64,000 nt of DNA from Buchnera aphidicola (Myzocallis carpini) (GCF_964059025.1 NZ_OZ060376.1:248392-312391); one strand, 5' to 3'; shown: positions 39,556-51,598, numbered from the stretch's first letter. Notes: a model not told the origin generated them from the letters alone. A program made the numbers and translations.

Positions 39556-41664
39556 TTATTTATAAATTTTGTATTTATTCGCTGCTTTAATACTTAATCT
39601 TAATCTACCCTGTCTATCTATTTCTAATACTTTTACAGAAACTATTTGAGAAATTTTTAAATAATCAGAAACCTTTTCAACTCTTTTATTATCTATTTGA
39701 GAAATATGCACTAATCCTTCTTTTCCTACTCCAATAGATACAAATGCTCCAAATTCAGTAATTCTAATTACTTTACCATTATATATTTTTCCTACTTTAA
39801 TTTCATCAGTAATTTCTTTAATGCGTTGAATAGCGTTTTTTGCTTTTTTTTCTAATGTTGCTGAAATTTTTATAATACCATTATCTTGAATCTCAATAGT
39901 TGTTCCAGTTTCTTCTGTCAGCATACGAATTACGGAACCCCCTTTCCCAATAACATCTCTAATTTTTTCAGGATTAATTTGCATGGTATGAATACGTGGA
40001 GCAAATTTAGAAATTTTACTTCTGGGAATACTAATAGATTTTTTCATAAATTTTAAAATAAATAATCTAGCTTTTTTAGCTTCATATAAAGCATCTTTTA
40101 AAATCTCGCTGGTAATTCCTGAAATTTTCATATCCATTTGTAATGCAGTAATACCATATTCAGTACCAGACACTTTAAAATCCATATCTCCTAAATGGTC
40201 TTCATCTCCTAAAATGTCAGATAATATTACATATTTATTACCTTCTTTAATCAAACCCATTGCTACACCTGCTACTGCAGATTGGATGGGAATACCGGCA
40301 TCCATCAATGCTAAAGAAGCACCGCATACCGAAGCCATAGAGGAAGATCCATTGGACTCAGTAATTTCAGAAACAATTCTAATAGTATAAGGAAAATCAT
40401 CTAATTTTGGCATAACTGCCATCATACTACGTTTTGCTAACCTACCATGACCAATTTCACGTCTTTTAGGAGAACCTACCATACCTATTTCTCCAACAGA
40501 ATAAGGAGGAAAATTATAATGAAATAAAAAGTTATCTATTCTATCTCCTAACAATTCATCTAAATTTTGCGCATCTCTTGATGTTCCTAAAGTAACAGAT
40601 ACTAATGATTGCGTTTCTCCTCGTGTAAATAATGCCGAACCATGAGCTCTCGGTAAAATTCCAGTACGTATATTTAATTTTCTAATCATATTATTTTTTC
40701 TACCATCAATACGACATTCACCATGTATAATTTTATTACGAACAACGATTTTTTCAATGTTATATAAAATATTTTCTACTTCAGAATCTATAAATACAAT
40801 TTCTTCAGAAAGTAATTGTTGTAATACAAATTCTTTAATAGTTTCTAATTTTTCATGACGTTTATTTTTTTCTACTATTTTATATGCATGAATAATTTTT
40901 TCTTCAGATAATTTTGAAATTTTAGAAAATAACGGATGTGTTTTAAAATCAAATGCGGTATATTCCCATGGAGTAATATGTACATCTTTGGAAAATAATA
41001 TAATATTTTCAATTAATTTTTGTTGTTCTTGATGGCCAAATAAAATAGCATTTAAGACTTCAGTTTCATTTAATAAATTTACTTCTGCTTCTACCATTAA
41101 AATAGTATCTTTCGTACCAGAGATAACTAAATCTAATTTTGTTTCTTTCATTTCATCAGTAGTAGGATTTAAAATATATTGATTATTAATATATCCAACT
41201 CTTGCCGCTCCAATAGGACCTAAAAAAGGTATTCCAGATAATTGTAATGCTACAGAAGAACCAATAATAGCAACAATATCAGGATTAATTTTTGGATTTA
41301 CAGAAACAACAGTAGCAGTGATTTGAACTTCATTATAAAATCCTTTAGGAAATAAAGGACGAATAGGACGATCAATTAATCTAGCAATTAATATCTCATT
41401 TTCACTAGGTCTTCCTTCCCTTCTAAAAAAACCTCCCGGTATTCTTCCAGCAGCATATGTTCTTTCTTGATAATTAATACTCAGAGGAAAATATTTTTGA
41501 TTAGATGATATTTTTTTATATCCTACTACAGCTACAAAAACAGAAGTATCATCCATGGTAATCATAACGGATGAAGTTGCTTGTCTAGCCATCGTACCTG
41601 TTTCTAATGTAATAGTATGTTGGCCGTATTTAAATTTTCGAATAATAGAGTTAAACAAAATCAT
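39556..41664 (-). CDS. pnp: Polynucleotide phosphorylase
   Basis: 3'-5' phosphorolytic exoribonuclease, trimeric. The 702-residue protein (E. coli 711) has two RNase PH domains: [19 protein letters not shown] near 14-32 and [23 protein letters not shown] near 390. They are followed by a KH domain with [17 protein letters not shown] near 565 and an S1 domain with [23 protein letters not shown] near 633. In E. coli it partners RNase E in the degradosome; here rne is not at its usual place. It is downstream of rpsO with a terminator between. Confidence 0.97.
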   Translation of the reverse strand: MILFNSIIRKFKYGQHTITLETGTMARQATSSVMITMDDTSVFVAVVGYKKISSNQKYFPLSINYQERTYAAGRIPGGFFRREGRPSENEILIARLIDRPIRPLFPKGFYNEVQITATVVSVNPKINPDIVAIIGSSVALQLSGIPFLGPIGAARVGYINNQYILNPTTDEMKETKLDLVISGTKDTILMVEAEVNLLNETEVLNAILFGHQEQQKLIENIILFSKDVHITPWEYTAFDFKTHPLFSKISKLSEEKIIHAYKIVEKNKRHEKLETIKEFVLQQLLSEEIVFIDSEVENILYNIEKIVVRNKIIHGECRIDGRKNNMIRKLNIRTGILPRAHGSALFTRGETQSLVSVTLGTSRDAQNLDELLGDRIDNFLFHYNFPPYSVGEIGMVGSPKRREIGHGRLAKRSMMAVMPKLDDFPYTIRIVSEITESNGSSSMASVCGASLALMDAGIPIQSAVAGVAMGLIKEGNKYVILSDILGDEDHLGDMDFKVSGTEYGITALQMDMKISGITSEILKDALYEAKKARLFILKFMKKSISIPRSKISKFAPRIHTMQINPEKIRDVIGKGGSVIRMLTEETGTTIEIQDNGIIKISATLEKKAKNAIQRIKEITDEIKVGKIYNGKVIRITEFGAFVSIGVGKEGLVHISQIDNKRVEKVSDYLKISQIVSVKVLEIDRQGRLRLSIKAANKYKIYK

Positions 41665-41770
41665 ATCCTTATTTTACATGAAGAGTGTTAATTATATCAA
41701 TAATATTAATTTTATTAATATCGGTAAAAATTTTATACAATATAATTTGAATATTATAAATGTATAATAT

Positions 41771-41797
41771 AAAAAAAAGAGCTCTTAAAAGCTCTTT
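41771..41797 (-). terminator. rpsO terminator before pnp
   Basis: Read on the minus strand, AAAGAGC pairs with GCTCTTT around an 8-base loop and continues into a run of eight T. It lies 48 bases after rpsO and 107 bases before pnp. E. coli has a terminator at the same place between rpsO and pnp, part of which controls readthrough into pnp. The stem, U tract and position make this a confident call. Confidence 0.9.
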
Positions 41798-41844
41798 CTA
41801 TTGAAAATGTTAAAAAATATATTTTATAAAAATAAAACATATTA

Positions 41845-42105
41845 TTAATGACGTAATTGCAATTGTTTAACGATATTATTGTATCGAGATATGCTAGTTT
41901 TTTTTAAATAATTTAATAATTTTCTTCTTTTAGAAACCATATTTAACAAACCCCTTTTACTAGCAAAATCTTTTTTATGTACTAAGAAATGATTTTTTAA
42001 ATAATTAATTTGATAACTTAATAAAGAGATTTGTACCTCAGATTTTCCTGTATTACTTTGATTAGAACCATATTGTAGTATTATTTTTTTTTTAAAAGTA
42101 TTCAT
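41845..42105 (-). CDS. rpsO: 30S ribosomal protein S15
   Basis: Small-subunit protein that binds the central domain of 16S rRNA and bridges to the large subunit. The 86-residue product (E. coli 89) keeps GKSEVQISLLSYQINYL near 20, KKDFASKRGLLNMVSKRRKLLNYLK near 44-68, and the C-terminal RYNNIVKQLQLR. It sits between truB (52 bases) and the rpsO terminator. Confidence 0.97.
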   Translation of the reverse strand: MNTFKKKIILQYGSNQSNTGKSEVQISLLSYQINYLKNHFLVHKKDFASKRGLLNMVSKRRKLLNYLKKTSISRYNNIVKQLQLRH

Positions 42106-42157
42106 TTAAAATATTAATTCTCCAAAAAATTTTGATAAATATATAAAATATAATTTA

Positions 42158-43099
42158 TTATTTCATATTGAATATTTTATATGAAATTAATCGACTATAT
42201 TGATTTATTTTCCCTATAATAAAAATGTTATTTTTGTTTTTCACAATAATTCTATAAATACCTTCTGTATTTCTTGGAATAGGATAAATATCATTTTTAC
42301 AAGAAAGAGGTAAATCAGAAAAAAAATTAATTTCCGGTAATTGAAAAAAAAATTTTTTTATAGGTATAAAAAATCTCAAAAAAATATTTTTATCATTATC
42401 TATAAATGATAATCTATTTATATGATATAAATTTTTAACATTAATTGTATCTGAAATATTATAAGAAAAAAATTGTATCCTTCTTAAAGCAACAACATGA
42501 GCACCACATTGTAGTAATTTTCCTAAATCATGAATTAATGTACGAACATATGTACCTTTAGAACATATTATTTCTAATTCAATAAAATTTCTATTATACT
42601 TTATACATCTTAACTGATAAATATAAACATTTTTTTGAATTTTAGGAATAAAAATATTTTTTCTAGCATATTTATATAAAGGAACACCTTTATATTTTTT
42701 AGCAGAATATGAAGGAATAACTTGAATAATATTTCCTTGTAATTTTTTTATTGCATCATATAAATCATTTTCAGAAAAATTAATATTTCTTTCTTCTAAT
42801 ACAATCCCTTCAGAATCATATGTTGTAGTAATTTGTCCAAATTTTGCGATAGTACGATATGTTTTTTTTTTTTTTATCAAGTAATCTGAAAATTTTGTAC
42901 ATAATCCCAAACAAATTGGCAATATTCCTGTTGCTAAAGGATCTAACGTACCTATATAACCCAATTTTTTAACAAAAAAAATTTTTTTAATTTTTTGTAG
43001 TATTTTATTAGAAGATATCCCTTTTGGTTTGTCTAATAATAATATTCCATGAATATCATTTCGATAAATTATAGGTACATATTTATTGGAATGTATCAT
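42158..43099 (-). CDS. truB: tRNA pseudouridine-55 synthase
   Basis: Forms pseudouridine 55 in the T loop of nearly all tRNAs. The 313-residue product (E. coli 314) has LLDKPKGISSNKILQKIK near 21, the catalytic Asp in KLGYIGTLDPLATGILPICLG near 54, and GTYVRTLIHDLGKLLQCGAHV near 178. The C-terminal PUA domain is recognisable but weak. The start overlaps the rbfA stop by four bases, so both are translationally coupled. Confidence 0.95.
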   Translation of the reverse strand: MIHSNKYVPIIYRNDIHGILLLDKPKGISSNKILQKIKKIFFVKKLGYIGTLDPLATGILPICLGLCTKFSDYLIKKKKTYRTIAKFGQITTTYDSEGIVLEERNINFSENDLYDAIKKLQGNIIQVIPSYSAKKYKGVPLYKYARKNIFIPKIQKNVYIYQLRCIKYNRNFIELEIICSKGTYVRTLIHDLGKLLQCGAHVVALRRIQFFSYNISDTINVKNLYHINRLSFIDNDKNIFLRFFIPIKKFFFQLPEINFFSDLPLSCKNDIYPIPRNTEGIYRIIVKNKNNIFIIGKINQYSRLISYKIFNMK

Positions 43100-43473
43100 C
43101 TAATCACATTTTTTAATAAATTAGAAATTTTTATTCCTTCAGATAAAGAATTGTCATGCAAAAAAATTAATTCAGGCATTTTTCGTAAATTAATCTTCTT
43201 ACATAATATACTTCTAATATACTTTGAAGCTTTTTGTAAAATTAAAATGATATCTTTAATACTATTAAAATTTTTAAAATTATTTACATGGCTTTTATAA
43301 GAATCTAAATAACTAATAAAAATTTTTGCTAAAGATAAATCTTGTGATACTTTTACCATAGATACTGTAATTGTAAAATTAATTCTAGGATCCTGAAGAT
43401 ATTTTTGTAGTATTACTGATATTTCTTTTTTTAATTCCTGTGATATTCGTATAGAACGTTTAAAATTTTTCAT
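43096..43473 (-). CDS. rbfA: Ribosome-binding factor A
   Basis: Cold-shock factor needed for 16S rRNA 5'-end maturation; it binds the 30S subunit. The 125-residue product (E. coli 133) has the KH-like fold with RSIRISQELKKEISVILQKYL near 6-26, DPRINFTITVSMVKVSQDLSLAKIFISY near 28-55, and RKMPELIFLHDNSLSEGIKI near 97. It lies between infB (70 bases) and truB (4-base overlap), the order of the E. coli nusA-infB operon. Confidence 0.95.
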   Translation of the reverse strand: MKNFKRSIRISQELKKEISVILQKYLQDPRINFTITVSMVKVSQDLSLAKIFISYLDSYKSHVNNFKNFNSIKDIILILQKASKYIRSILCKKINLRKMPELIFLHDNSLSEGIKISNLLKNVIR

Positions 43474-43543
43474 ATCTTTCTTTTTTAAACAACGTATAAA
43501 ATATTATATAAAATAATATATTTTAAAAAACGCGGAATAATTA

Positions 43544-46090
43544 TCAAAAATTATTTTTTATTGGAAGCATTGCGTATGCTTCTATAATATCTCCAACACG
43601 AATATCATTATAATTTTTAATTTTAATACCACATTCTTTTCCAATACCCACTTCTTTAATATCTTCTTTAAAACGACGTAAAGATTCTAATTCTCCTTTA
43701 TGTATAACAGTATTATTTCTGATAATATGTACTGTATCATTTCTTTTCATACTTCCACTAATTACCATACAACCAGCGATAACAATAGATTTTGTAGGTT
43801 TAAAAACAGTTCTAATTTCTGCAGAACCTTCAATAGAAGAACGACAAATAGGAGAATGCATACCTGAAACAGCTAATTTTATATCATCAATTAACTGATA
43901 TATTACAGAATAATAACGAACATCAACATTTTCTATTTTTATTAATCTTTTAGCAAGAATATTAGGTCTTACATTAAAACCAATAATCATAGCATGTGAT
44001 GCCATTGCAAGCGAAACATCAGTTTCTGTAATTTCTCCAACATAAGAACTAATGATTGTAACAGTAATATTTTTTTCAGATAAAGGAACAATAGCATTAG
44101 AAATAGCTTCTAATGATCCCTGAACATCACATTTTAAAATAATATTTAATTCATTATTTTTTTTATTTACAATATTATCAAAAATATTATCTAAATTAAT
44201 TTTCTTTTTTTGTTTTAATGTATTATTTCTAAATATATTTTTTCTATGTAAAACAATTTGACGAACTTTTTGTTCATTTTTTACAACATAAAAAATGTCT
44301 CCGCTATTAGGTATATCTGATAATCCTAATATTTCTATAGGAATAGATGGAGTAGCATATTTTAATATGTTATTAAAAGAATCCCGCATAAAACGTACCT
44401 TACCATATGTACAACCACACAATATATTATCACCTTTATTTAATCTTCCTTCTTGAATTAATATAGTAGCAAGAGGTCCGCGATTTTTATCCAGCGATGC
44501 TTCAATTACTACTCCATGCGAAATACCACAATTTGCAGCAAATAATTCTAATATTTCCGCTTGTAATAATATTGCACGCAATAAATTATCAATTCCTTCT
44601 CCAGTAACTGAGGATACATTCACAAATATTGTTTCTCCACCCCATTCTTCAGATAATATTTGGTGTTGTAATAATTCTTTTTTTACTTTCTCAATATTAG
44701 ATTCTGGTTTATCAATTTTATTAATTGCGACTAATAATGGGACATTAGCAGCTTTTGCATGTTGAATAGCCTCTATCGTTTGAGGTTTTACTCCATCATC
44801 TCCAGCTACTACTAAAATAACAATATCAGTAATTTGTGCACCACGAGCACGCATGGCAGTAAATGCAGCATGTCCGGGAGTATCTAAAAAAGTAATAATT
44901 CCATATTTTGTTTTAACATGATAAGCACCAATATGTTGAGTAATATTTCCTGCTTCTTTATCAACAATATTGGTAGAACGGATATAATCTAATAATGATG
45001 TTTTTCCATGATCTACATGACCCATAATAGTAACTACAGGAGGACGTAAAACTTTTTTATATTTTTTATTTTCTTGATGAAATTCATGAATTATTGATTT
45101 TTCTAAAAAATTATCATCATGTAAAACAGCATTATATCCCATTTCTTCTACAATTAATTGAGCAGTTTCTTGATCAATAATTTGATCAATAGTGACTGCA
45201 TGACCCATATTTAAACATCTTCGAATCATTTCAGATCCTTTAATAGCCATTTTACTTGCTAATTCAGAAATTTTTATTGTATCATTGATAATAATATTTT
45301 TTTTAATTATTGTAATCGATTTATAATTACTATTTTCACATGTAATATTTTTCTTATTACTCTGATCAACATGATTATGAAAAGTATGATTTTTTTTTTC
45401 TTTAGAATAATTAATATTATTATCAGAATGTAAATGATCATGTTTTATGTTATATTGTGTATTTGTATTTTTTATAAAAGATTCATCATCAATTGTATAC
45501 TTTGGTATTTTTTTAATATGAGAAATATTTTTAATACGATGCTTATAGGATAAATTTTGTATTATAGATTCATGAGGTAATATAGAAATACTTTTTTTTG
45601 ATACATTTGTGATCTTATTTCGTATAATATTCTTTTTTTTATATATTTTCTTAACATTTTCTTCAAGAAAAACATTTTCTTTATTCATATTTATTGTATA
45701 TAAATGTTCAATATTTTTAAATAAATTACTTTTAATAATTTTTTTTCTTTTATGAATTTTATTTTTTTTGTTATTAACTATTTTTTTTAAATTAATTTTT
45801 TGATTAGTATCGATATTTTTGAAACTGGAACTTTCATTGTGTAAATGTACAGAATTTTTTTCTTTTTTTACAAATATATCATTTTTACAATTCATATACT
45901 TTTTATTATTATTTTTATGAAAAATCAATTCATTTTTAGAAGATAAATAATGTAATAAAATTTTTTTTTCATGTAATGAAACATCATCGTTTTTATTTTT
46001 TACAATCCCAACATTTGCAAAATATTTTATTAATTTTAAAATCGATATATTCATTGTATCAGCAAGCGATTTTAAAGTAATATTTACCAT
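43544..46090 (-). CDS. infB: Translation initiation factor IF-2
   Basis: GTPase that places fMet-tRNA on the 30S subunit and promotes subunit joining. From ATG 46090, with AAGGAATAGT before it, the product has 848 residues (E. coli 890) and begins [18 protein letters not shown], like E. coli. The open frame upstream (21 codons) has no counterpart. Residues about 60-280 are a Lys- and Asn-rich low-complexity linker. The G domain has [16 protein letters not shown] near 355, [16 protein letters not shown] near 401, and NKIDKPESN near 455. C-terminal beta-barrel domains are complete. Confidence 0.95.
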   Translation of the reverse strand: MVNITLKSLADTMNISILKLIKYFANVGIVKNKNDDVSLHEKKILLHYLSSKNELIFHKNNNKKYMNCKNDIFVKKEKNSVHLHNESSSFKNIDTNQKINLKKIVNNKKNKIHKRKKIIKSNLFKNIEHLYTINMNKENVFLEENVKKIYKKKNIIRNKITNVSKKSISILPHESIIQNLSYKHRIKNISHIKKIPKYTIDDESFIKNTNTQYNIKHDHLHSDNNINYSKEKKNHTFHNHVDQSNKKNITCENSNYKSITIIKKNIIINDTIKISELASKMAIKGSEMIRRCLNMGHAVTIDQIIDQETAQLIVEEMGYNAVLHDDNFLEKSIIHEFHQENKKYKKVLRPPVVTIMGHVDHGKTSLLDYIRSTNIVDKEAGNITQHIGAYHVKTKYGIITFLDTPGHAAFTAMRARGAQITDIVILVVAGDDGVKPQTIEAIQHAKAANVPLLVAINKIDKPESNIEKVKKELLQHQILSEEWGGETIFVNVSSVTGEGIDNLLRAILLQAEILELFAANCGISHGVVIEASLDKNRGPLATILIQEGRLNKGDNILCGCTYGKVRFMRDSFNNILKYATPSIPIEILGLSDIPNSGDIFYVVKNEQKVRQIVLHRKNIFRNNTLKQKKKINLDNIFDNIVNKKNNELNIILKCDVQGSLEAISNAIVPLSEKNITVTIISSYVGEITETDVSLAMASHAMIIGFNVRPNILAKRLIKIENVDVRYYSVIYQLIDDIKLAVSGMHSPICRSSIEGSAEIRTVFKPTKSIVIAGCMVISGSMKRNDTVHIIRNNTVIHKGELESLRRFKEDIKEVGIGKECGIKIKNYNDIRVGDIIEAYAMLPIKNNF

Positions 46091-46261
46091 ACTATTCCTT
46101 ATATAATGTAAATAAATGATTGAACTAGCAAATATTACGAAAAAATAATTCATAATATAATATAATTTTTTATACTTTCAATATTTATAATAATTATCAA
46201 TATTTTCTTTGCTAAATTTATAATTTTTATTAAAAAATCCATTTTACATAAAAAATTAAAA

Positions 46262-47578
46262 TTAATATTTTTTATTTTTTAAAATATTATTTTTATTTTT
46301 TTTAACACCATATCTTTTTTTTAATAATAACATAGAAATATATTGACTTAATTTATCTTTTAATTCATAAATCATGTCTTTTTTTAATTCTTTGATTTCT
46401 AATAATTTTAAAAAAGGAATACAAATTAATTTACCTATAGAAGTTAAACCCTCTTTAAATAAAATATTTAAAATATTTACATTAATGTCTAATTTTTTAA
46501 TTAAAATATCATTTGTATGATATATTTTTTTTTTACTTTTTTTATATATATCATCTGCTTGCATAACATTTAATTCCCATCCAACTAAACTAGAAATAAG
46601 ACGAATATTTTGACCATATTTTCCAATGACTTGAGGTAAATTTTTTACATCTACTAAAATATCCATAGAATTTATCTCTTTATGTACAATAATAGAAATA
46701 ATATTCACTGGAGAAATAGCATTTATTACAAATTTTGCAGGATTAGCATTCCATAAAATAATATCTATTTTTTCTCCACAAAACTCTTTAGATATTGATT
46801 GTACCCTTATACCTCGCAATCCTACACAAGCACCAATAGGATCTATACTAACATTATTAGTTTTTACAGCAATTTTAGAACGAAATCCTGGATTTCTAGA
46901 AATTGCCTTTATTTCTATAATATTTTTTAAAATTTCTGGAACTTCAATCCGTAATAATTCTTGTAACATTGAAACTTTTGAACGACTAACAAATAGTTGA
47001 ATACCTTTTTTTTTAGGTTGAATATCATATAATATACCACAAATACGATCTCCAACTCTAAAAATTTCTTTAGGTAACATATTTTCCTTAGTTATGATAG
47101 CATGAATAGAATGTTTTAATTCTAAAAGAATATAATCACGATGTATTTTTTTAACTATACCATTTACAATCTTCCCTTTTAAATTATAAAATTTTTTTGT
47201 GACCATCATTCTTTCTGCTGCTTTAACCTTTTTTATAATAATTGTTTTAGCAATTTGAGTAGTAATTCTATCAAAATTCACTGATTGAATTTCATCTTCT
47301 ATAAATTCATTTAATTGTGCTGACTCATTTTCAAAACGTGCTGCTTCTAAAGTAATTTCTTTAGTCGGATGATTAACTTTATTAACAATTATCCATCTAC
47401 GAAAAGTATTAAAATTACCGTTTTGTCGATTAATATTTACTCGAACATAAATTTCTTGAGTATATTTTTTTTGTGTTGCTATAGATAATGCAATTTCTAA
47501 AGCTTCAAAAATTTTTTCACGTGGTAATAATTTTTGATGAGAAACTGATTCTACCACTGACAAAATTTTTTTATTCAT
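46262..47578 (-). CDS. nusA: Transcription termination/antitermination factor NusA, shortened C-terminus
   Basis: RNA polymerase-bound factor for pausing, termination and antitermination. At 438 residues it is shorter than E. coli NusA (495). The N-terminal domain (SVVESVSHQKLLPREKIFEALE near 6-27), an S1 domain near 135-200, and two KH domains are present: DPIGACVGLRGIRVQSI near 252 and QVIGKYGQNIRLISSLVGW near 322. Only one acidic-repeat helical domain remains near 375-415. The second, which binds the alpha C-terminal domain, is missing. In E. coli rimP precedes it; here rimP is absent. Confidence 0.93.
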   Translation of the reverse strand: MNKKILSVVESVSHQKLLPREKIFEALEIALSIATQKKYTQEIYVRVNINRQNGNFNTFRRWIIVNKVNHPTKEITLEAARFENESAQLNEFIEDEIQSVNFDRITTQIAKTIIIKKVKAAERMMVTKKFYNLKGKIVNGIVKKIHRDYILLELKHSIHAIITKENMLPKEIFRVGDRICGILYDIQPKKKGIQLFVSRSKVSMLQELLRIEVPEILKNIIEIKAISRNPGFRSKIAVKTNNVSIDPIGACVGLRGIRVQSISKEFCGEKIDIILWNANPAKFVINAISPVNIISIIVHKEINSMDILVDVKNLPQVIGKYGQNIRLISSLVGWELNVMQADDIYKKSKKKIYHTNDILIKKLDINVNILNILFKEGLTSIGKLICIPFLKLLEIKELKKDMIYELKDKLSQYISMLLLKKRYGVKKNKNNILKNKKY

Positions 47579-47831
47579 ATTATATCCTCAAACATTTACT
47601 ATGTTCATATATAAAAACAATATACTTATAAAAATTCTTATGTAATATTATTTGATAATATCCCTATATACTTTACATATAAAATGATAATAGTATTTTT
47701 ACTAATGATACCAATTAAAAAATTTTTTAAAACATTCAAATATATATATTTTAATATACAAAAAATAATTAACATAATAAATCATATACTTATTAGATAT
47801 AATATACTAAAAGATTTTACAATAAGTATTA

Positions 47832-47916
47832 TACCGAGAGCGGGAGTTGAACCCACATGCTAATTAATAGCACTATCTTCTCAAGATAGCGTGTTTACCT
47901 GTTTCACCATCTCGGT
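47832..47916 (-). tRNA. leuU: tRNA-Leu (anticodon GAG)
   Basis: An 85-base class II tRNA. The acceptor stem ACCGAGA pairs fully with TCTCGGT, discriminator A. The anticodon stem CTATC/GATAG encloses loop TTGAGAA with anticodon GAG. A variable arm and a T loop TTCAACT are present, and CCA is not encoded. The order secG-leuU-nusA matches E. coli secG-leuU-metY-rimP-nusA with metY and rimP missing. E. coli leuU starts with G; the A1-U72 pair here is a symbiont change. Confidence 0.95.
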
Positions 47917-48014
47917 AAATATCATATTTTTAAAATCATTATAATAAAAATGTTTAATATATAAAATATTTGGTACTTAAAATTTTTTATGATTTTATCA
48001 AATATATTTTAAAA

Positions 48015-48248
48015 TTAATTTTTATTATTTAGAATACATATTATCATACTAAAAACAAAAAACAATATAATAAATACTTTTATTAAAAAGTATACCGAAA
48101 AATTATTATAAATACAATTTAAAATACTAAATTGATTATTATTACTATAATTAAATGTATGATGTTCAGAAGTAGGATTAAAAACAATTAAACCAATCAA
48201 CATTAAAGAAATAAATATAAACAGTATTATAATAATATTGTATATCAT
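48015..48248 (-). CDS. secG: Protein-export membrane protein SecG
   Basis: Small subunit of the SecYEG translocon in the inner membrane. The 77-residue product (E. coli 110) has a first membrane helix (IIIILFIFISLMLIGLIVF near 4-22), a polar loop with NPTSEHHTFNYSNNNQF, and a second helix (YFLIKVFIILFFVFSMIICIL near 53-73). The glycine-rich loop of E. coli SecG is replaced and the C-terminal tail after the second helix is lost. Identification relies on topology, the first-helix pattern LMLIGLIVF and the neighbour leuU. Confidence 0.85.
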   Translation of the reverse strand: MIYNIIIILFIFISLMLIGLIVFNPTSEHHTFNYSNNNQFSILNCIYNNFSVYFLIKVFIILFFVFSMIICILNNKN

Positions 48249-48349
48249 GTTATATTAATCCCTAATAATATATAAAATTTTACATTATACTTTAATACTA
48301 TGATTACTGAAAATATCACTGTAATAATGAAAATATCATCATTATCCTA

Positions 48350-48373
48350 CTATTATTTTATATTAAATAATAG
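48350..48373. terminator. Hairpin between ftsH and secG
   Basis: CTATTATTT at 48350-48358 pairs exactly with AAATAATAG at 48365-48373 around a 6-base loop. It lies 160 bases beyond the ftsH stop on the minus strand, in a spacer where E. coli has folP and glmM. No clear U tract follows on the minus strand, so a role as terminator is uncertain. Confidence 0.4.
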
Positions 48374-48532
48374 CAGAATATAATAAAAATATCATATTTT
48401 TAACATATCATGTAAATTGTAAATAAATATTATATTCGTATAATATATTAACTAATATAACTGTATTATGTAAATATTTATAAATATTTAATATAATATA
48501 TTTTATCTTATATAATATATTATATACTATAT

Positions 48533-50344
48533 TTATTGAATTAATTCTCTATTCATCAGATCATTAATTTGCATCAAATCAATAGTTTCATATTTCATTA
48601 AAGAATTTTTCATAGCATGTAAAATATCTAAATTATTATATAAGATTTCTTGTGCACGACAATAATTTCTTTCAATAATAATTTTTATTTCTTGATCAAT
48701 AATTCGTGCTGTTTCATCAGAAACATATTTAGAATTAGAAAATGTTCCATTTAAAAAAATATCTTCATTTTCATGATCTGTATATAATAATGGTCCCAAC
48801 TTCTCAGAAAAACCCCATTTTGTTACCATATTACGAGCTAAATTAGTAGCCATTTTAATATCATTCATAGCCCCAGTAGAAACTTTTTGAGGACCATAAA
48901 TTATTTCTTCTGCTAAACGACCTCCATATAAAGTAGAAATTTGGCTTTCTAATTTTTCTTTACTAATACTAAATACATCAGATTCAGGTAAAAAAAATGT
49001 AATACCCAATGCACGACCTCTTGGTACAATAGTAACTTTATGCACTGGATCATGTGCAGGAACTAATCGACCAACAATAACATGACCAGATTCATGATAT
49101 GCAGTAAATTCTTTTTGCTCCTCTGTCATAATCATAGATTTTCTTTCACATCCAATGATCATTTTATCTTTTGCTTTTTCAAATTCTTTCATAGAAACAA
49201 ATTTTTTATTATCTCTTGCAGCAAATAAAGCAGATTCATTAACTAAATTAGATAAATCAGCACCAGAAAATCCTGGAGTACTACGTGCAATAACCATAGG
49301 ATCAACATCAGAAGATATAGGAATATTTTTCATATGTACTTGTAATATTTTTTCTCTTCCTCTAATATCTGGTAAAGACACCATCACTTGTCTATCAAAT
49401 CTCCCGGGACGCAATAAAGCAGCATCTAAAACATCAGGTCTATTTGTAGCAGCAATTAATATAATACCTTCATTACCTGTAAAACCATCCATTTCTACTA
49501 GCATTTGATTTAAAGTTTGTTCTCTTTCATCATTACCACCACTAAAAATCGTACCTCTTTGTCTTCCTACAGCATCAATTTCATCTATAAATATTATACA
49601 AGGAGAAATTTTTCTTGCATGTTTAAAAATATCACGTACTCTTGAAGCACCAACACCAACAAACATTTCAACAAAATCTGAACCAGATAATGACAAAAAT
49701 GATACTTTTGCTTCACCAGCAATCGCTTTTGCAAGTAAAGTTTTTCCTGTTCCAGTAGGACCGATCATTAATATACCTTTTGGTATTTTACCACCTAATT
49801 TTTGAAATTTTTTAGGTTCTTTTAAATATTCCACTAATTCACTTACTTCTTCTTTTGCTTCATCACATCCTGCAACATCTGCAAAAGTAATTTGCATTTT
49901 ACTATCAGAAAAAATATGAGTTTTACTTTTTCCAAAAGAAGTAGATCCTTTACCAACATTATTTTTAACTTGACGTATAAAATATAACCAAATTCCTATC
50001 AATAACAAAGTTGGAAACCATGCAATAAATATTGAAAAAAAAATATTTTGTTTTTTTGGAGCTATTCCAGTGATAGTGACATGATGCGATAAAAGAGAGT
50101 TAAGTAATGTATTATCATGTATAGGAATATAAGTAGTATATTTATTATTTTCTTTACTTACAAAACTAATATCATTACCATTAATACGAACTTTTCGAAT
50201 TTTATGTTTATTCAATAAAGATACAAAAGAAGAGTAATCAATATTTCGTACAGTGGTACTATGTAAATTAAAACCAATCAAAATGCATATGAAAACAATA
50301 AATACCATAAACCAAAAAAAATAATTTTTAAATATATCACGCAA
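48533..50344 (-). CDS. ftsH: ATP-dependent zinc metalloprotease FtsH
   Basis: Hexameric inner-membrane AAA protease that degrades membrane and short-lived cytoplasmic proteins. The 603-residue product (E. coli 644) has two N-terminal membrane helices near 8-25 and 107-125, Walker [19 protein letters not shown] near 192-209, Walker [17 protein letters not shown] near 247, [12 protein letters not shown] near 312, and the zinc motif HESGHVIVG near 414. The extreme C-terminal tail is shorter than in E. coli. It follows rlmE by 44 bases, as in E. coli. Confidence 0.97.
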   Translation of the reverse strand: MRDIFKNYFFWFMVFIVFICILIGFNLHSTTVRNIDYSSFVSLLNKHKIRKVRINGNDISFVSKENNKYTTYIPIHDNTLLNSLLSHHVTITGIAPKKQNIFFSIFIAWFPTLLLIGIWLYFIRQVKNNVGKGSTSFGKSKTHIFSDSKMQITFADVAGCDEAKEEVSELVEYLKEPKKFQKLGGKIPKGILMIGPTGTGKTLLAKAIAGEAKVSFLSLSGSDFVEMFVGVGASRVRDIFKHARKISPCIIFIDEIDAVGRQRGTIFSGGNDEREQTLNQMLVEMDGFTGNEGIILIAATNRPDVLDAALLRPGRFDRQVMVSLPDIRGREKILQVHMKNIPISSDVDPMVIARSTPGFSGADLSNLVNESALFAARDNKKFVSMKEFEKAKDKMIIGCERKSMIMTEEQKEFTAYHESGHVIVGRLVPAHDPVHKVTIVPRGRALGITFFLPESDVFSISKEKLESQISTLYGGRLAEEIIYGPQKVSTGAMNDIKMATNLARNMVTKWGFSEKLGPLLYTDHENEDIFLNGTFSNSKYVSDETARIIDQEIKIIIERNYCRAQEILYNNLDILHAMKNSLMKYETIDLMQINDLMNRELIQ

Positions 50345-50388
50345 GATATTAACCTCATTACAATGACACGGATATGAAAAATGAAGAT

Positions 50389-51024
50389 CTATATGCTAAC
50401 TTTAAAACCTTTAGCTAAAATAAAAATTTCCCGAGAGCGATTACGTGAAGCATTTGGTTTACAAATTTTAACCATATTAAAATACATCCGCAATTTATTA
50501 ACAAAATTTTTTAATTGTATATTTTGAAAAATTTTTACTAAAAAAAAACCATTTTTTGATAGTACATTCTTAACAATTTTAAAAGCTACTTCGTTGAGAA
50601 ACAATGATTTCGGTATATCTATAGAAGATATACCAGTAATATTAGGAGAAATATCGGACATGACTACATGAATTTTTTTTTTTTTTATTACATTTAATAT
50701 GCAATATATTTTTTCATCTTGTAAAATATCATGCTGAAAAAAATAAACTCCTGGGATAGGACGCATATTATTAATATCAAAAGATATTACACACCCCCCC
50801 TTTTTATTAACTTTTTTGATTGCATATTGAGACCAACTACCAGGAGAAGAACCTAAATCAATTATATTCATACCATGTTTAAATAAAGAATATTTTTTAT
50901 CTATTTCATATAATTTAAACCATGCTCGGGAACGTAATCCGTTTTTATAAGCATTTTGAACATATATATCTCGAAAGTGTTCACGCAACCAAATTTTCGA
51001 ACTCATACTACGATTTTTATTCAT
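50389..51024 (-). CDS. rlmE: 23S rRNA (uridine2552-2'-O)-methyltransferase
   Basis: Methylates U2552 of 23S rRNA in the A loop, a late step in 50S assembly. The 211-residue product (E. coli 209) keeps [15 protein letters not shown] near 32 (catalytic Lys), the SAM motif [15 protein letters not shown] near 54-68, [10 protein letters not shown] near 121 with catalytic Asp, and FFLVKIFQ near 160 with the second Lys. It is upstream of ftsH on the same strand, the E. coli rlmE-ftsH operon. Confidence 0.95.
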   Translation of the reverse strand: MNKNRSMSSKIWLREHFRDIYVQNAYKNGLRSRAWFKLYEIDKKYSLFKHGMNIIDLGSSPGSWSQYAIKKVNKKGGCVISFDINNMRPIPGVYFFQHDILQDEKIYCILNVIKKKKIHVVMSDISPNITGISSIDIPKSLFLNEVAFKIVKNVLSKNGFFLVKIFQNIQLKNFVNKLRMYFNMVKICKPNASRNRSREIFILAKGFKVSI

Positions 51025-51118
51025 AATAAATATTGTATAAAATTTTTTATTTTACAAACTATAATAGTGATGAAATACATACTTTTATATTGTAAAATAG
51101 TGATTATGTTATTAACGA

Positions 51119-51598
51119 TTAAACATATTTTATACTTAATATTTGATATTTTATGATACCAGAAGGAGTATTTACAGAAACAACATCTAATTTCTTTTTT
51201 CCAATTAAACTTCTTGCAATAGGAGAATTTATAGAAATCAAACCTTTTTTAAAATCTGATTCATCATCTCCCACAATACAAAAAGTAAATTTTTTATTTG
51301 TATGAATGTTTAATATACTAACAGTAGCTCCAAAAACTACTGTACCATCACAAATAATATTTTTAATATCAATAACCTGTGCATAATACAATTTCGTTTC
51401 AATCTCTTTAATTCTTTTTTCACAAAATGCTTGTTCTTCTCTTGCTGCATGATATTCAGCATTTTCTTTTAAATCACCATGTTTTCTTGCTTCAGAAATC
51501 GCAGAAATAATTTTTGGTCTTATAACATTTTTTAATTTTTTTAATTCTAAATTAAGTTTTTTCACGCCTTTAATAGTCATCGGAATTTTCTTCATCAT
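51119..51598 (-). CDS. greA: Transcription elongation factor GreA
   Basis: Rescues backtracked RNA polymerase by stimulating transcript cleavage. The 159-residue product (E. coli 158) has the N-terminal coiled coil ([19 protein letters not shown] near 13-31, [25 protein letters not shown] near 34-58), with the acidic tip residues in DLKENAEY. The C-terminal FKBP-like domain follows ([25 protein letters not shown] near 124-148). Two adjacent ATGs are possible; the second aligns exactly with E. coli, the first lies 5 bases after AAGGA. Confidence 0.95.
   Translation of the reverse strand: MMKKIPMTIKGVKKLNLELKKLKNVIRPKIISAISEARKHGDLKENAEYHAAREEQAFCEKRIKEIETKLYYAQVIDIKNIICDGTVVFGATVSILNIHTNKKFTFCIVGDDESDFKKGLISINSPIARSLIGKKKLDVVSVNTPSGIIKYQILSIKYV

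Noticed and set aside
47579-47831. Search for metY tRNA and rimP upstream of nusA
   Set aside because: No tRNA fold other than leuU and no frame resembling RimP could be found in these 253 bases.
49155-49508. 117-codon plus-strand frame inside ftsH
   Set aside because: Antisense to the conserved AAA domain of FtsH and without any recognisable motif.
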